25,712 nt of DNA from CAUPWF01 sp964367905 (GCA_964367905.1 CAYIZP010000042.1:1-25712), one strand, 5' to 3'. Counted from the first letter of the stretch, positions 7,477 through 15,553 are shown. Notes: generated by a model not told the origin, from the sequence alone. Made by a program: numbers and translations.

Positions 7477-8634
7477 ATGGCGAATAAATTCATGATTCCA
7501 GAAATGGTGTATATGGGAAATGAAGCATTGAAAATGGCAATAGATGAGATAGTAAAGCTGGGGAAGAAGGCGTTAGTTGTTACAGGGAATTCTATGATTA
7601 GACAAGGTCATGTATCAGAGTTACAAGCACTGCTTTATGAGCAAGGTGTGGATTCTGTTGTGTTTTCGGGAATTACAGGAGAACCGACGGATAAGATGAT
7701 AGAAGAAGGTGTAGAATGTTATCAAACGGAAGCCTGTGATTTTTTGATTGGGTTTGGAGGTGGAAGTCCATTAGATTCGGCAAAGGCTATAGGAATAATA
7801 ATAACAAATCAGGGTGAAATAGTCGACTATAGTGGGGGAGAAATAGTTAATAAAATTCCATCGCTTGTAGCAATTCCGTCTACAGCGGGAACTGGATCTG
7901 AAGCTACACAATTTACAGTTATTACAGATACAAAAAGAAATATAAAACTGTTAATAAAAGACCCGTGTCTGCTGCCAAAACTTGCAGTAATTGACCCCAA
8001 ATATACTTGTATGACGCCAAGTGATGTGACAGTAGCAACGGGATTAGATGCATTGACACATGCGATTGAAGCATTTACATCAAGAAAAGCCTTTTCGGTA
8101 ACAGATGTATTTGCATTGTCTTCAATAAAACGAATTTTCGAATATCTTCCAATGGCATACCAGGATGGAACAGACTTGAAGGCGAGAGAAGAACTTGCGA
8201 TTGCAGCATTTGAGGCGGGGGTATGTATCAATAATTCGTCTGTAACATTGGTTCATGGGATGAGTAGACCAATTGGTGCGATATTTCATGTACCTCATGG
8301 AATTTCTAATGCGATGCTATTGTACGAATGTTTATCGTATGTTCTAGATGGAGCTTATTGTAAATTCGCGCAAATAGCACGTTGTATTGGATATGCCAAG
8401 GAGTCGGATTCAGATGAAGTGGCGGCAATGCAATGTATGGTTGCCATCAGAGAATTATGTGAAATCTGTGATGTTCCGACCTTGGCTGAATATGGAATTA
8501 ATAAAGATGCATTTGCGGATCAAATAAATAAGATGGCAATGGATGCGTATAACAGTGGTAGTCCTGCGAATACGAAAAAAAATATTTCGAAAGAAGATAT
8601 AAAAATTATCTATAGAAAATTGTGGGAGCTTTAG
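7477..8634 (+). CDS. iron-containing alcohol dehydrogenase, possible sulfoacetaldehyde or semialdehyde reductase
   Basis: A 385-residue group III metal-dependent alcohol dehydrogenase of full length. The NAD-binding glycine turn GGGSPLDSAKA and the PSTAGTGSEATQF segment are intact. The four metal ligands are Asp191 and His195 in GLDALTHAIEAF, and His260 and His274 in VHGMSRPIGAIFHVPHG. The enzyme would reduce an aldehyde with NADH. With the class III aminotransferase of the same cluster it forms an amine to aldehyde to alcohol route, which both releases nitrogen and reoxidises NADH, useful to a fermenter. Sulfoacetaldehyde reductases that make isethionate from taurine (SarD and TauF) belong to this family. 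Succinic semialdehyde, malonic semialdehyde and lactaldehyde reductases do too, so the substrate remains open. AGGGGGA lies before the start. Confidence 0.9.
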   Translation: MANKFMIPEMVYMGNEALKMAIDEIVKLGKKALVVTGNSMIRQGHVSELQALLYEQGVDSVVFSGITGEPTDKMIEEGVECYQTEACDFLIGFGGGSPLDSAKAIGIIITNQGEIVDYSGGEIVNKIPSLVAIPSTAGTGSEATQFTVITDTKRNIKLLIKDPCLLPKLAVIDPKYTCMTPSDVTVATGLDALTHAIEAFTSRKAFSVTDVFALSSIKRIFEYLPMAYQDGTDLKAREELAIAAFEAGVCINNSSVTLVHGMSRPIGAIFHVPHGISNAMLLYECLSYVLDGAYCKFAQIARCIGYAKESDSDEVAAMQCMVAIRELCEICDVPTLAEYGINKDAFADQINKMAMDAYNSGSPANTKKNISKEDIKIIYRKLWEL

Positions 8635-8658
8635 TCATGATAATTAAAATTCGTTGAA

Positions 8659-8687
8659 TTGACCGACATGGAGATATATGGTATATT
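8659..8687 (+). promoter_or_regulatory. promoter of the diguanylate cyclase gene
   Basis: TTGACC at 8659-8664, a 17-base spacer, and TATATT at 8682-8687. It is a good sigma-A-type promoter, about 42 bases before the GTG start. Confidence 0.65.
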
Positions 8688-8728
8688 TAAGTTACAAAAT
8701 ATCATGAATATGAGGTAGGTGATACGAG

Positions 8729-10633
8729 GTGAAGAAGCATATTATGCTTAAGCTAGTGCTTTTAGTATTTGTGATTGCGGGGGTACTTCTATTTGTGGGA
8801 GCCTATGCTATGCTCCATACAACTTACAAGGAGTTTAAGGAGGTGGCCCAGAATCAAATTCTTCAAATTGAAGAAATTTTGGTGGAGAATGATGATAACG
8901 CGCAGCAATTGCAGGAGGAACTAAAGGAGGACTTTCTGATTCGAGCTAAAGCAGCAGCTTATATGATACAGTACAATCAGGAGGTTATCTACGATATTGA
9001 ACAGTTGGAATATATAGCAACCTTACTACAGATTGATGAAATCAATCTGTTTACACCAGACGGAAAAATTTATAGTGGTAACGAGCCTAGATACTACGGA
9101 TATACATTTGATTCAGGGGAGCAAATGAGCTTTTTCAAACCATTATTGGAAGATTACGATCTAGAACTTGTTCAAGACGTCACTCCGAATACTGCAGATA
9201 ATAAGGCAATGCAGTATGTAGCGGTTTGGAGCGAGGATAGGCAGCATATTGTTCAGATAGGGATAGAACCACTCCGACTTCTCGAGGCTATGGAGGCGAC
9301 AGAGCTATCCTTTGTTTTTTCGCGATTGACACCTACAGTAAATACATTGTTTTTCGCAGTCGATATTGCGACGGGTGAAGTCATCAGTAGCACAAGTCCA
9401 ACGCTCAATGGATATAATTTGAGTGAACTAGGGTTATCAGATTTTTATACTGAGGATTTAGGATTGACAAAGAATGCCGTCATCAATGGCGAGTCGGGGC
9501 ATACATTGCTAGTACAGCAGTCGGATAATATTTATATAGGGTATTTTCAGAGCAATACATCCATATATGGTCCTACGCTAGTGAGTATCGCATATCTCAT
9601 TGTCATCTCACTGCTAGTAGCAACACTGATTATTGTGCTCATTTATTTTCTGTTGGATCGAGTGGTACTTCGCGGATTTATGGAACTAGGAAAAGGAATG
9701 GAACGGATTGCTAATGGAGACTTAGAGTATCAGATGGAGGTTGCAGGCTTACCAGAATTCAAATCGTTAAGTAGCAATGTGAATTTTATGGTGAAGCAAG
9801 TGGTTGAGTCATCACGAAAGTTTTCGACTATTTTCGAACAAGTTAACGTTCCTATTGCAATGTATGAGTGTAAATCAGACGTAGTGATCGCAACTGGAAA
9901 GTTAGTAGAGATTTTACAAATTCATAAAGCCCAGCAAGAAAGTTTGCTCAAGTCGTCTAGTGAATTTTTGCATTTTATTGAAGATATTATGTCTTCACCA
10001 CATGCGGATGAATCAGATGTATATAGCGTTTCCAACGAGAATGGAGAGCGATTTCTGAAGATTCTTCGGTATAAAGAGGGCGAAAGTGATTGGGGACTTA
10101 TTATAGATTCAACGAATGAAATCAACGAAAAATACATGATGAAACAAGAGAGAGATTTCGATTATCTCACTAAGATCTATGGTAAGCGAGCTTTTTATGA
10201 ACATATGGAGAGATTATCAAACAGACCAAAAGAGGTTAAAAAAGCAGCAGTCTTAATGATTGATCTGGATAATTTGAAGTATGTAAATGATACTTGGGGG
10301 CACACAACAGGGGATAGTTTTATATGTGCGATGGCCAATGTGTTGGATCGTTTTGACTATGAACATAAGCTCTGTGCACGCCTCAGTGGTGATGAATTTG
10401 CTATGATATTATATGGTAATGATGATTATCACGAACTGGAAGCTTGCTTGGAAAAAATTAGAGAACAATTAGAACAAACGTATATCAAAACACCTAGTGG
10501 TATGGACTATAAAGTAGGTGCATCAGTTGGCTGTTCGTTTTATCCAGAGCAAGCACAATCATTTCAAGCTTGTCTTGATTTGGCTGACAAGGCGATGTAT
10601 ACGGAAAAGAGCAAGAAAAAGAATACAAACTAA
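8729..10633 (+). CDS. membrane-bound diguanylate cyclase (GGDEF)
   Basis: A 634-residue sensor enzyme that starts with GTG, supported by GAGGTAGGTG seven bases upstream; the next in-frame ATG is at 8744. The order is a TM segment at 7-28, an extracellular sensor domain to about 280, a second TM at about 282-308, a HAMP-like region (ERIANGDLEYQMEVAG), a degenerate PAS-like region at about 365-460 and a GGDEF domain at about 470-630. The catalytic loop reads SGDEF at 553-557, an accepted active variant, and MIDLDNLKYVNDTWGHTTGD supplies the metal and guanine contacts. The inhibitory RxxD site that normally lies five residues before the loop is absent (YEHK there). It would make cyclic di-GMP from GTP in response to an outside signal. 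No EAL domain and no c-di-GMP riboswitch is seen in the window. Confidence 0.9.
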   Translation: MKKHIMLKLVLLVFVIAGVLLFVGAYAMLHTTYKEFKEVAQNQILQIEEILVENDDNAQQLQEELKEDFLIRAKAAAYMIQYNQEVIYDIEQLEYIATLLQIDEINLFTPDGKIYSGNEPRYYGYTFDSGEQMSFFKPLLEDYDLELVQDVTPNTADNKAMQYVAVWSEDRQHIVQIGIEPLRLLEAMEATELSFVFSRLTPTVNTLFFAVDIATGEVISSTSPTLNGYNLSELGLSDFYTEDLGLTKNAVINGESGHTLLVQQSDNIYIGYFQSNTSIYGPTLVSIAYLIVISLLVATLIIVLIYFLLDRVVLRGFMELGKGMERIANGDLEYQMEVAGLPEFKSLSSNVNFMVKQVVESSRKFSTIFEQVNVPIAMYECKSDVVIATGKLVEILQIHKAQQESLLKSSSEFLHFIEDIMSSPHADESDVYSVSNENGERFLKILRYKEGESDWGLIIDSTNEINEKYMMKQERDFDYLTKIYGKRAFYEHMERLSNRPKEVKKAAVLMIDLDNLKYVNDTWGHTTGDSFICAMANVLDRFDYEHKLCARLSGDEFAMILYGNDDYHELEACLEKIREQLEQTYIKTPSGMDYKVGASVGCSFYPEQAQSFQACLDLADKAMYTEKSKKKNTN

Positions 10634-10648
10634 AATTAGTCACGGGAA

Positions 10649-11359
10649 TTATTTTAAGCCGCTTATAGGATTTTTGAACAAAGTTTTGATATTTGTATAA
10701 TTGCCAAATACTACGATTGTATCATGGGGAAGAAGAATTTCTTCCCCATTCATAATGCTGAGAGTTTGTCCATCTCGTTTTATCAGCATCAACTGAATTT
10801 TATATTTTTCTTTTAATCGGGAGTCTTTTAGTGGTACGTTAATAAATTCTGAGGGCAATTTTGATAAGTTTATTTCACACATCGCATTTTTTCCGAACAT
10901 ATCTAGTAACATAATAGCATTGGAGCTGTCTCCGAACATCATCCTATTACCAAGAGCTTCGATTCGTTTGTCTATAAAGTCTCGAACACCGCGTACTCTT
11001 ATAATTACAGTGAGAACCGCCATTGACGCAAGGATTACAATAATAGACTCTAGAATGTTTTCAAATTCTGAGTTGCTTAGTGAGAGGAAAATATTCACGA
11101 CACTCGACATGATGACAACGGTAAATAGATAGCCGAAAACAATGGTAATCTTGGCGAGCCTTCTTCGCACGCGGAAGATGGTAATATTCTCACTCTCTTG
11201 TGTTGTAAATCCACAGTTTGTAAGCATAGAGATTACCTGAAAGTTTGCTTTATCATAGGTTAATCCTGTCAAACGAAATAATACAGTGAAGATTTCAATG
11301 ATAAGCAAATAAATTAAAATAAATACAAAAAACAGCACTAAAGCATATGTTATGGTCAT
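10649..11359 (-). CDS. small membrane protein with K+ pore-like segment and RCK_C (TrkA-C) domain
   Basis: A 236-residue protein. A TM helix at 4-28 is followed by FQVISMLTNCGFTT (40-53), then hydrophobic helices at about 71-94 and 102-120. The cytoplasmic tail ends in a TrkA-C/RCK_C domain at about 160-230 (LPSEFINVPLKDSRLKEKYK, then GEEILLPHDTIVVFG). The helix, re-entrant TxGF loop and helix order resembles one repeat of the TrkH/KtrB potassium transporters. RCK_C domains bind small ligands and gate K+ transport in that family. No RCK_N (NAD-binding) domain is present. It may be a small cation channel or a regulatory subunit; the function is unknown. AGGAGGAAG lies before the start. It converges on the diguanylate cyclase gene with only 15 bases between the stops and no clear terminator. 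Confidence 0.78.
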   Translation of the reverse strand: MTITYALVLFFVFILIYLLIIEIFTVLFRLTGLTYDKANFQVISMLTNCGFTTQESENITIFRVRRRLAKITIVFGYLFTVVIMSSVVNIFLSLSNSEFENILESIIVILASMAVLTVIIRVRGVRDFIDKRIEALGNRMMFGDSSNAIMLLDMFGKNAMCEINLSKLPSEFINVPLKDSRLKEKYKIQLMLIKRDGQTLSIMNGEEILLPHDTIVVFGNYTNIKTLFKNPISGLK

Positions 11360-11399
11360 GAATTCTTCCTCCTAAATAAGTGGTTCGTTACTGAATATA

Positions 11400-11428
11400 A
11401 TTATAACATTTAGCTTGTGTGGAGTAAA
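11400..11428 (-). promoter_or_regulatory. promoter of the RCK_C membrane protein gene
   Basis: On the minus strand, TTTACT (11428-11423), 17 bases, then TATAAT (11405-11400), about 40 bases before the start codon. It is divergent from the abgT promoter. Confidence 0.6.
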
Positions 11429-11475
11429 CAGATTGGCAAAACTACCCTAAAAATAAAAAAAATTAAGAGAAAGAA

Positions 11476-11504
11476 TGGACAGATAGCACAAGATGGGATA
11501 TAAT
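11476..11504 (+). promoter_or_regulatory. promoter of the abgT gene
   Basis: TGGACA at 11476-11481, a 17-base spacer and a perfect TATAAT at 11499-11504. It lies 33 bases before the ATG at 11538, with AGGAGG at 11523-11528 between. Confidence 0.72.
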
Positions 11505-11537
11505 CAGTGAGCTAGAATATTTAGGAGGTCTTTTTTG

Positions 11538-13045
11538 ATGGAAAAAGAAAAAAGCAGAGGTTTGTTAAACCTCATAGAGCGTGTGGGAAATAAACTTCCA
11601 CATCCAGGCATGTTGTTTTTAATCATGTCTTTAATTGTAATGGGTTTATCGGCAGTGGGAGCATTTCTCGGATGGTCTGTTACATATGAAGGTCTTGTGA
11701 AGGTCGATGACGTTTATCAAGTGCAAGAAGTAACGGCAGGTGCGAAATCATTACTATCGGTAGAGGGAATACAATATATCTTCAGTAGCTTGGTATCGAA
11801 TTTTACAGGGTTTGCACCTCTTGGAACTGTGTTGGTAGCATTGGTAGGTATTGGAGTTGCAGAGTATTCAGGTTTTATTGCACTTTCATTGAGAAATGTT
11901 GCGCAGAAGACACCGAAGCGTCTTGTGACTATGATGGTTGTATTCTTAGGAGTTATGTCAAATGTTGCATCAGATGCAGGATATGTAGTGTTGCCACCAC
12001 TTGCAGCGATGATATTTATATCATTTGGAAGAAATCCAATCGCTGGTTTGGCTGCGGCTTTTGCAGGGGTATCGGGGGATTCTCAGCTAACTTGCTACCA
12101 AGTTCATTGGATCCACTATTAGGCGGACTCACACAAGAAGCAGCACATATCATTAATCCAGAGTATGAGGTGCAGACTTTGGGGAATTATTGGTTTATGT
12201 TTGCTTCGACTTTCTTAATTACCATAGTTGGAGCCATTGTAACAGAGAAGATTGTTGAGCCGAGACTTGGAGAATACAAGGGCGAGTTCAAAGAAACACT
12301 GGAAGAGATAACGAGTGTAGAACAAAAGGGATTAAGAAATGCCGTGTTAGGATTAGTAGCGGGAGCAGCACTAACAGTAGGACTATACTTCGTGTTAGGG
12401 GAATCAATCTTCCTTGGTGCTGGAATTGTACCTATTATTGTAATTATTTTCTTCATACCAGGTTATATCTATGGTAAGACAGTAGGAACGATAAAAGATA
12501 GTACAGATGTCATGAATATGATTGGGAAATCATTTGCAGGGATGTCAGGATACTTGGTGTTAGTATTTTTTGCAGCGCAGTTTATTGCATTCTTTAATTA
12601 TTCAAATCTAGGAACTATGGTAGCAGTATCAGGAGCTGATTTCTTGAAGGCACTGAATGCACCGGACATCGTATTGATTGTTGTGTTTATCTTGATTGTT
12701 GCATTCATTAACTTGTTCATGGGATCATCATCAGCGAAATGGGCGATTTTAGCACCAATATTTGTACCGATGTTGATGGAACTTGGAATTAGCCCTGAGT
12801 TCTCACAGCTAGCTTATCGAATCGGAGATTCTACGACAAACATTATATCACCGTTGATGTCATATTTTGCAATGATAATTGTATATCTGCAAAAGTACGA
12901 AAAAAAGGCATCGTTTGGAACATTAATCTCAACAATGTTGCCGTACTCAGTGGCATTTTTGATTGCTTGGACGATTCTATTGGCAGCTTGGATGTTCTTG
13001 GGATTAGATATCGGAATCGATACAGTTATGCAGTATACACCATAA
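11538..13045 (+). pseudogene. abgT: AbgT-family transporter gene with a one-base frameshift
   Basis: Two overlapping frames (11538-12122 and about 12079-13045) together give one AbgT-family protein of about 502 residues, the usual length. AbgT members are inner-membrane antiporters linked to uptake of p-aminobenzoyl-glutamate or to sulfonamide efflux. The first frame carries HPGMLFLIMSLIVMG, GIGVAEYSGFIALSLRN and SNVASDAGYVVLPPLAAM. The second carries NLLPSSLDPLLGGLTQEAA and the conserved GSSSAKWAILAPIFVPM. They should join as AGVSGGFSANLLPSSLD. The break lies in the G run at 12074-12078, which has five G where six would keep the frame. The rest is well conserved, so this is a recent mutation, a switchable G tract or a sequencing error. 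The start is ATG 11538, nine bases after AGGAGG. As written, the product would stop after 195 residues or fewer. Confidence 0.88.
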
Positions 13046-13086
13046 TATGACTTCTATTAATTATAGAATAAGTAGAGGAGTATATA

Positions 13087-13120
13087 GTGAGAGGTTGACT
13101 TGGGTCAACCTCTCACTTTT
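13087..13120 (+). terminator. terminator between abgT and the mutS2-like gene
   Basis: A perfect 13-bp stem, GTGAGAGGTTGAC at 13087-13099 and its complement at 13104-13116, with loop TTGG and tail TTTT. It lies between two convergent genes. The tail is T-rich only on the plus strand, so it mainly ends abgT transcripts, but the stem may also serve the minus strand. Confidence 0.88.
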
Positions 13121-13130
13121 GGCTATTTAT

Positions 13131-15083
13131 CTATAAATCGTCAAACTTAATGACTAAATCGGGGCGATGCCCCTTGCCCATCTTATGTCTTGCTTTTCTG
13201 TTCTCCACGGAATCAAATATAATAGAAAAGTCATAATCTGGTGGATAGAGCTCACTTGCTTTGAGTTTTAGTTTTACCCTCGTATGATTAATTCTTCTTT
13301 TCTCACCCTTGATTTGAATAATCAAGTCTCCGCAGTCATCTGCGGGTTGATAGACAATTCCAACAACCTCCTCAGGGAAGATGGTTACACTATCCCCCAT
13401 TTCATACATGGACTTTATCTCATTCTTCAGTGCGGGAATATCCTTAATGATTTTGCTAGAAGTCTTTCTATTGGAACGAGGATGTTCTTGTGTATCTTCG
13501 ACCACAGTATCATCTATAATAGGAGTCCTAAATCTCTCGGGTTGTGGATTAGAAGGCTTATCATGGTAAGCTTCTTTTCGAGCACGTTCTAATAAGTGCT
13601 TGGGCAAGCCTAGTCGCTCGGCAATGGAAAGTGCGCAGCTTTCGCCAGCTTCACCGATCTGCAGCTTGTACAGTGGCTTTAGGTTCTCGCGGTCAAATCC
13701 CATGCGTGCATTGATTAATGCAGGGGTGTGTTTCGCGAAATCCTTGATCTCTGGATAATGAGTTGTAGCTAGGAATAGGCAGTTTTTCTTGCGAAGCTCA
13801 TCGAGAATTGCAACTGCGATGCCCATGCCCTCCGCAGGATCAGTTCCTGAGCCTAACTCGTCTAGGAGGACTAAGCTCTCATCGGATACGGTCTCTAAAA
13901 TTCCAACAATGTTTGTAATATGTGCCGAGAAGGTGGAGAGATTCTCGGAGATGCTCTGCCCATCACCGATGTCACAGAGGTAGTCTGCATGCATGGAGAA
14001 GGTACTTCCTGGTTCTGCTGGGACGTGAAGTCCACATTGTGCCATTAATGAAAGTAACCCGACCGTTTTAAGAGCTACAGTTTTCCCACCTGTATTTGGC
14101 CCTGTGATGACAATCCCGCGGTAATCCGTGCCAAGTTCAAAATCTAGTGGAATACATTCATCACGATTCAACAGAGGGTGTCGACCGCGGACAATCTTAA
14201 TGACTCTATCTGTGGTTATCTCGGCGGCACTAGCCTTAAGTTCATAGGAGAACTTCGCTTTTGCGAAGATAAAGTCCAAGGTTTCCATATAGCCAATATT
14301 AGTGGCGAATGCCGTCATATTGTCAGCGACTAAAGCTGACAAGGTGTATAGAATTTTACGTATTTCGCTATCCTCATCAATCAGCAAACTATTTAGTTGC
14401 TCTTGCAACTTTCCGATTGCGGATGGTTCGATGAATAGAGTGCTTCCACTGCTGGAGGTATCGAGGACAGATCCAGGAACTTGCCCCTTATGCTCTCGCT
14501 TCACAGGTAGGGCAAATCGTCCGTCACGGTTGACAATCATATTGTCAGATAGATAGGCCCTCTTACTACGAAGAACTGCCTCTAGTTTCACCTTCACGGA
14601 GCTCCGCGTATTCTCAAGTTTTCTTCTGATGTCTTGCAAGGTCTTTGTAGCGGCGTCATCTACCTTGTCGCTTCGAATGGAGCGATTAATCTCTTCATAG
14701 ACTTCGTCCAAGTCTAGAAATGACATACTGTAATAGGCTAGATTCACTTGAAGTGATTCAGCCTTCTTCAAGAATGTAACCATTCTTCTACAGGAGTAGA
14801 TGAAGTTTGATACGGATGATAGCTGTTCGGGTGTTAGCATTGCACCCTTTTCTGCAAGTGCGAGTGTTTTATCGAGGTCATCCATCGCAGCAAGGGGGGG
14901 TGTTCCTATGCTCTCGAGCACCTTCTTACCATCTGAAGTATTTCTCATATTTGAGTTGCACTCACGTTCGTTTAGTGATGGAGTCAATGCAAGTAGTTTC
15001 TCTTTTGCTGTTTGAGATACAGCATATTCGCTTAATTTATTTAATACCTTGTCAAACTCTAAGGTACGATATGATTTTATCAT
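13131..15083 (-). CDS. mutS2: MutS2-like ATPase without Smr domain
   Basis: A 650-residue protein of the MutS2 family. The MutS core and clamp region spans about 1-310, with FIEPSAIGKLQEQLN typical of MutS2. The ATPase has Walker A GPNTGGKT at 328-335 and Walker B LVLLDELGSGTDP with Asp408 and Glu409. A signature-like ISENLSTFSAHI and a switch-like LATTHYPEIK are also present. After about 520 comes a short, charged linker in place of the long coiled coil, then a KOW-like part (MGDSVTIFPEEVVGIVYQP). The protein then ends at HRPDLVIKFDDL. Canonical MutS2 is near 780 residues and ends in an Smr domain. Here the stop is followed at once by a terminator, so Smr is truly missing, not split off by a frameshift. 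MutS2 members bind branched DNA or collided ribosomes; Smr supplies nuclease or ribosome-related function. This one could be a paralogue with an altered job. Confidence 0.88.
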   Translation of the reverse strand: MIKSYRTLEFDKVLNKLSEYAVSQTAKEKLLALTPSLNERECNSNMRNTSDGKKVLESIGTPPLAAMDDLDKTLALAEKGAMLTPEQLSSVSNFIYSCRRMVTFLKKAESLQVNLAYYSMSFLDLDEVYEEINRSIRSDKVDDAATKTLQDIRRKLENTRSSVKVKLEAVLRSKRAYLSDNMIVNRDGRFALPVKREHKGQVPGSVLDTSSSGSTLFIEPSAIGKLQEQLNSLLIDEDSEIRKILYTLSALVADNMTAFATNIGYMETLDFIFAKAKFSYELKASAAEITTDRVIKIVRGRHPLLNRDECIPLDFELGTDYRGIVITGPNTGGKTVALKTVGLLSLMAQCGLHVPAEPGSTFSMHADYLCDIGDGQSISENLSTFSAHITNIVGILETVSDESLVLLDELGSGTDPAEGMGIAVAILDELRKKNCLFLATTHYPEIKDFAKHTPALINARMGFDRENLKPLYKLQIGEAGESCALSIAERLGLPKHLLERARKEAYHDKPSNPQPERFRTPIIDDTVVEDTQEHPRSNRKTSSKIIKDIPALKNEIKSMYEMGDSVTIFPEEVVGIVYQPADDCGDLIIQIKGEKRRINHTRVKLKLKASELYPPDYDFSIIFDSVENRKARHKMGKGHRPDLVIKFDDL

Positions 15084-15142
15084 GGTTTGGTAATTCCTTT
15101 CTGGATATTATAACGTTGAGTTTAAAATTGTTTTGGGGTAAC

Positions 15143-15173
15143 AAAAAAAGTGTATAGGTACATCTACACACTT
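15143..15173 (-). terminator. minus-strand terminator upstream of the mutS2-like gene
   Basis: On the minus strand AAGTGTGTAG (15173-15164) pairs with CTATACACTT (15157-15148), loop ATGTAC, and runs into a T tract ending at 15143. One pair is G-U on the minus strand but A-C on the plus strand, so the hairpin belongs to a minus-strand RNA. Confidence 0.68.
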
Positions 15174-15271
15174 AAAATAAAACCTTCTTCTTATTAGAAT
15201 CTACATAATCTAATAAAGGCATGTATGAAAAAGTGTATTTTACTAAGATGTAACCTAAAAATGCGTACAAC

Positions 15272-15292
15272 AAAAAAACGAATTATATTCGT
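15272..15292 (-). terminator. second, weaker minus-strand terminator
   Basis: On the minus strand ACGAAT (15292-15287), a three-base loop and ATTCGT (15283-15278) run straight into seven T. The stem is only six pairs, so termination may be partial. Confidence 0.45.
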
Positions 15293-15387
15293 GATAATTG
15301 CGTAACTTCTATTGAAAACCCTTCAATAGAAAAATTAGATTACATTTAACAAAAAAACACTCCCCTTTCCTGTGAATTTATACTGAT

Positions 15388-15416
15388 ATAGTAGCACATG
15401 AATATGAATTTGTCAC
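15388..15416 (-). promoter_or_regulatory. minus-strand promoter for a leader or small RNA
   Basis: On the minus strand GTGACA (15416-15411), a 17-base spacer and TACTAT (15393-15388). The -35 matches five of six consensus bases. The transcript would begin near 15380, about 300 bases before the mutS2-like start, and meet both hairpin terminators on its way. Confidence 0.5.
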
Positions 15417-15471
15417 CTAGTTTGTTAGATTTTTGTATAAATAATACGTTGAGCTTATAAAATAAAGTTAC

Positions 15472-15500
15472 TTTAAATGGTGGTAATCATAGTGTATAAT
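15472..15500 (+). promoter_or_regulatory. promoter of the araC-type gene
   Basis: TTTAAA at 15472-15477, a 17-base spacer and a perfect TATAAT at 15495-15500, about 54 bases before the AraC-type start. GGAGAAGG is the ribosome binding site. Confidence 0.58.
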
Positions 15501-15517
15501 GCAAAATAGTGGTGGTA
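15478..15517 (+). repeat. TGGTGGTA direct repeats around the araC promoter
   Basis: TGGTGGTA occurs at 15478-15485 and again at 15510-15517, a 32-base period or about three helical turns. The pair brackets the -10 box. AraC-family proteins bind direct repeats on one DNA face, so this may be an autoregulatory site. No copy was noticed in front of the ABC operon. Confidence 0.4.
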
Positions 15518-15553
15518 GAATACAAATTTGTTGATTGGAGAAGGTGAATACAC

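Larger units (their letters stand above)
15084..15553. other. 470-base AT-rich gap between divergent genes, rich in hairpins
   Basis: No open frame here looks like a gene. The gap holds the minus-strand promoter and two minus-strand hairpin terminators listed separately, a perfect 9-bp stem-loop TCTATTGAA/TTCAATAGA at 15308-15330, and the plus-strand promoter of the araC-type gene. The string AACAAAAAAA occurs three times (starting at 15140, 15269 and 15349). This arrangement fits a small RNA or a long regulated leader for the mutS2-like gene. Confidence 0.55.

Noticed and set aside
11538..13045. Two separate transporter genes (11535-12122 and 12092-13045).
   Set aside because: The two frames continue one AbgT protein without loss of family sequence. 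The join is explained by one missing G in the run at 12074-12078, and the second frame has no ribosome binding site of its own.
15107..15112. A minus-strand -10 box (TATAAT) just before the mutS2-like gene.
   Set aside because: A start from this box would fall at or inside the ribosome binding site, and no -35 is found at the proper distance.
14800..15157. Open frames on the plus strand opposite the mutS2-like gene.
   Set aside because: They are antisense shadows of a well-conserved gene, have no ribosome binding sites and resemble no protein family.
15140..15360. A CRISPR-like array based on three AACAAAAAAA copies and several hairpins.
   Set aside because: The copies are short, low in complexity and unevenly spaced, and there are no spacers of constant length or cas genes.
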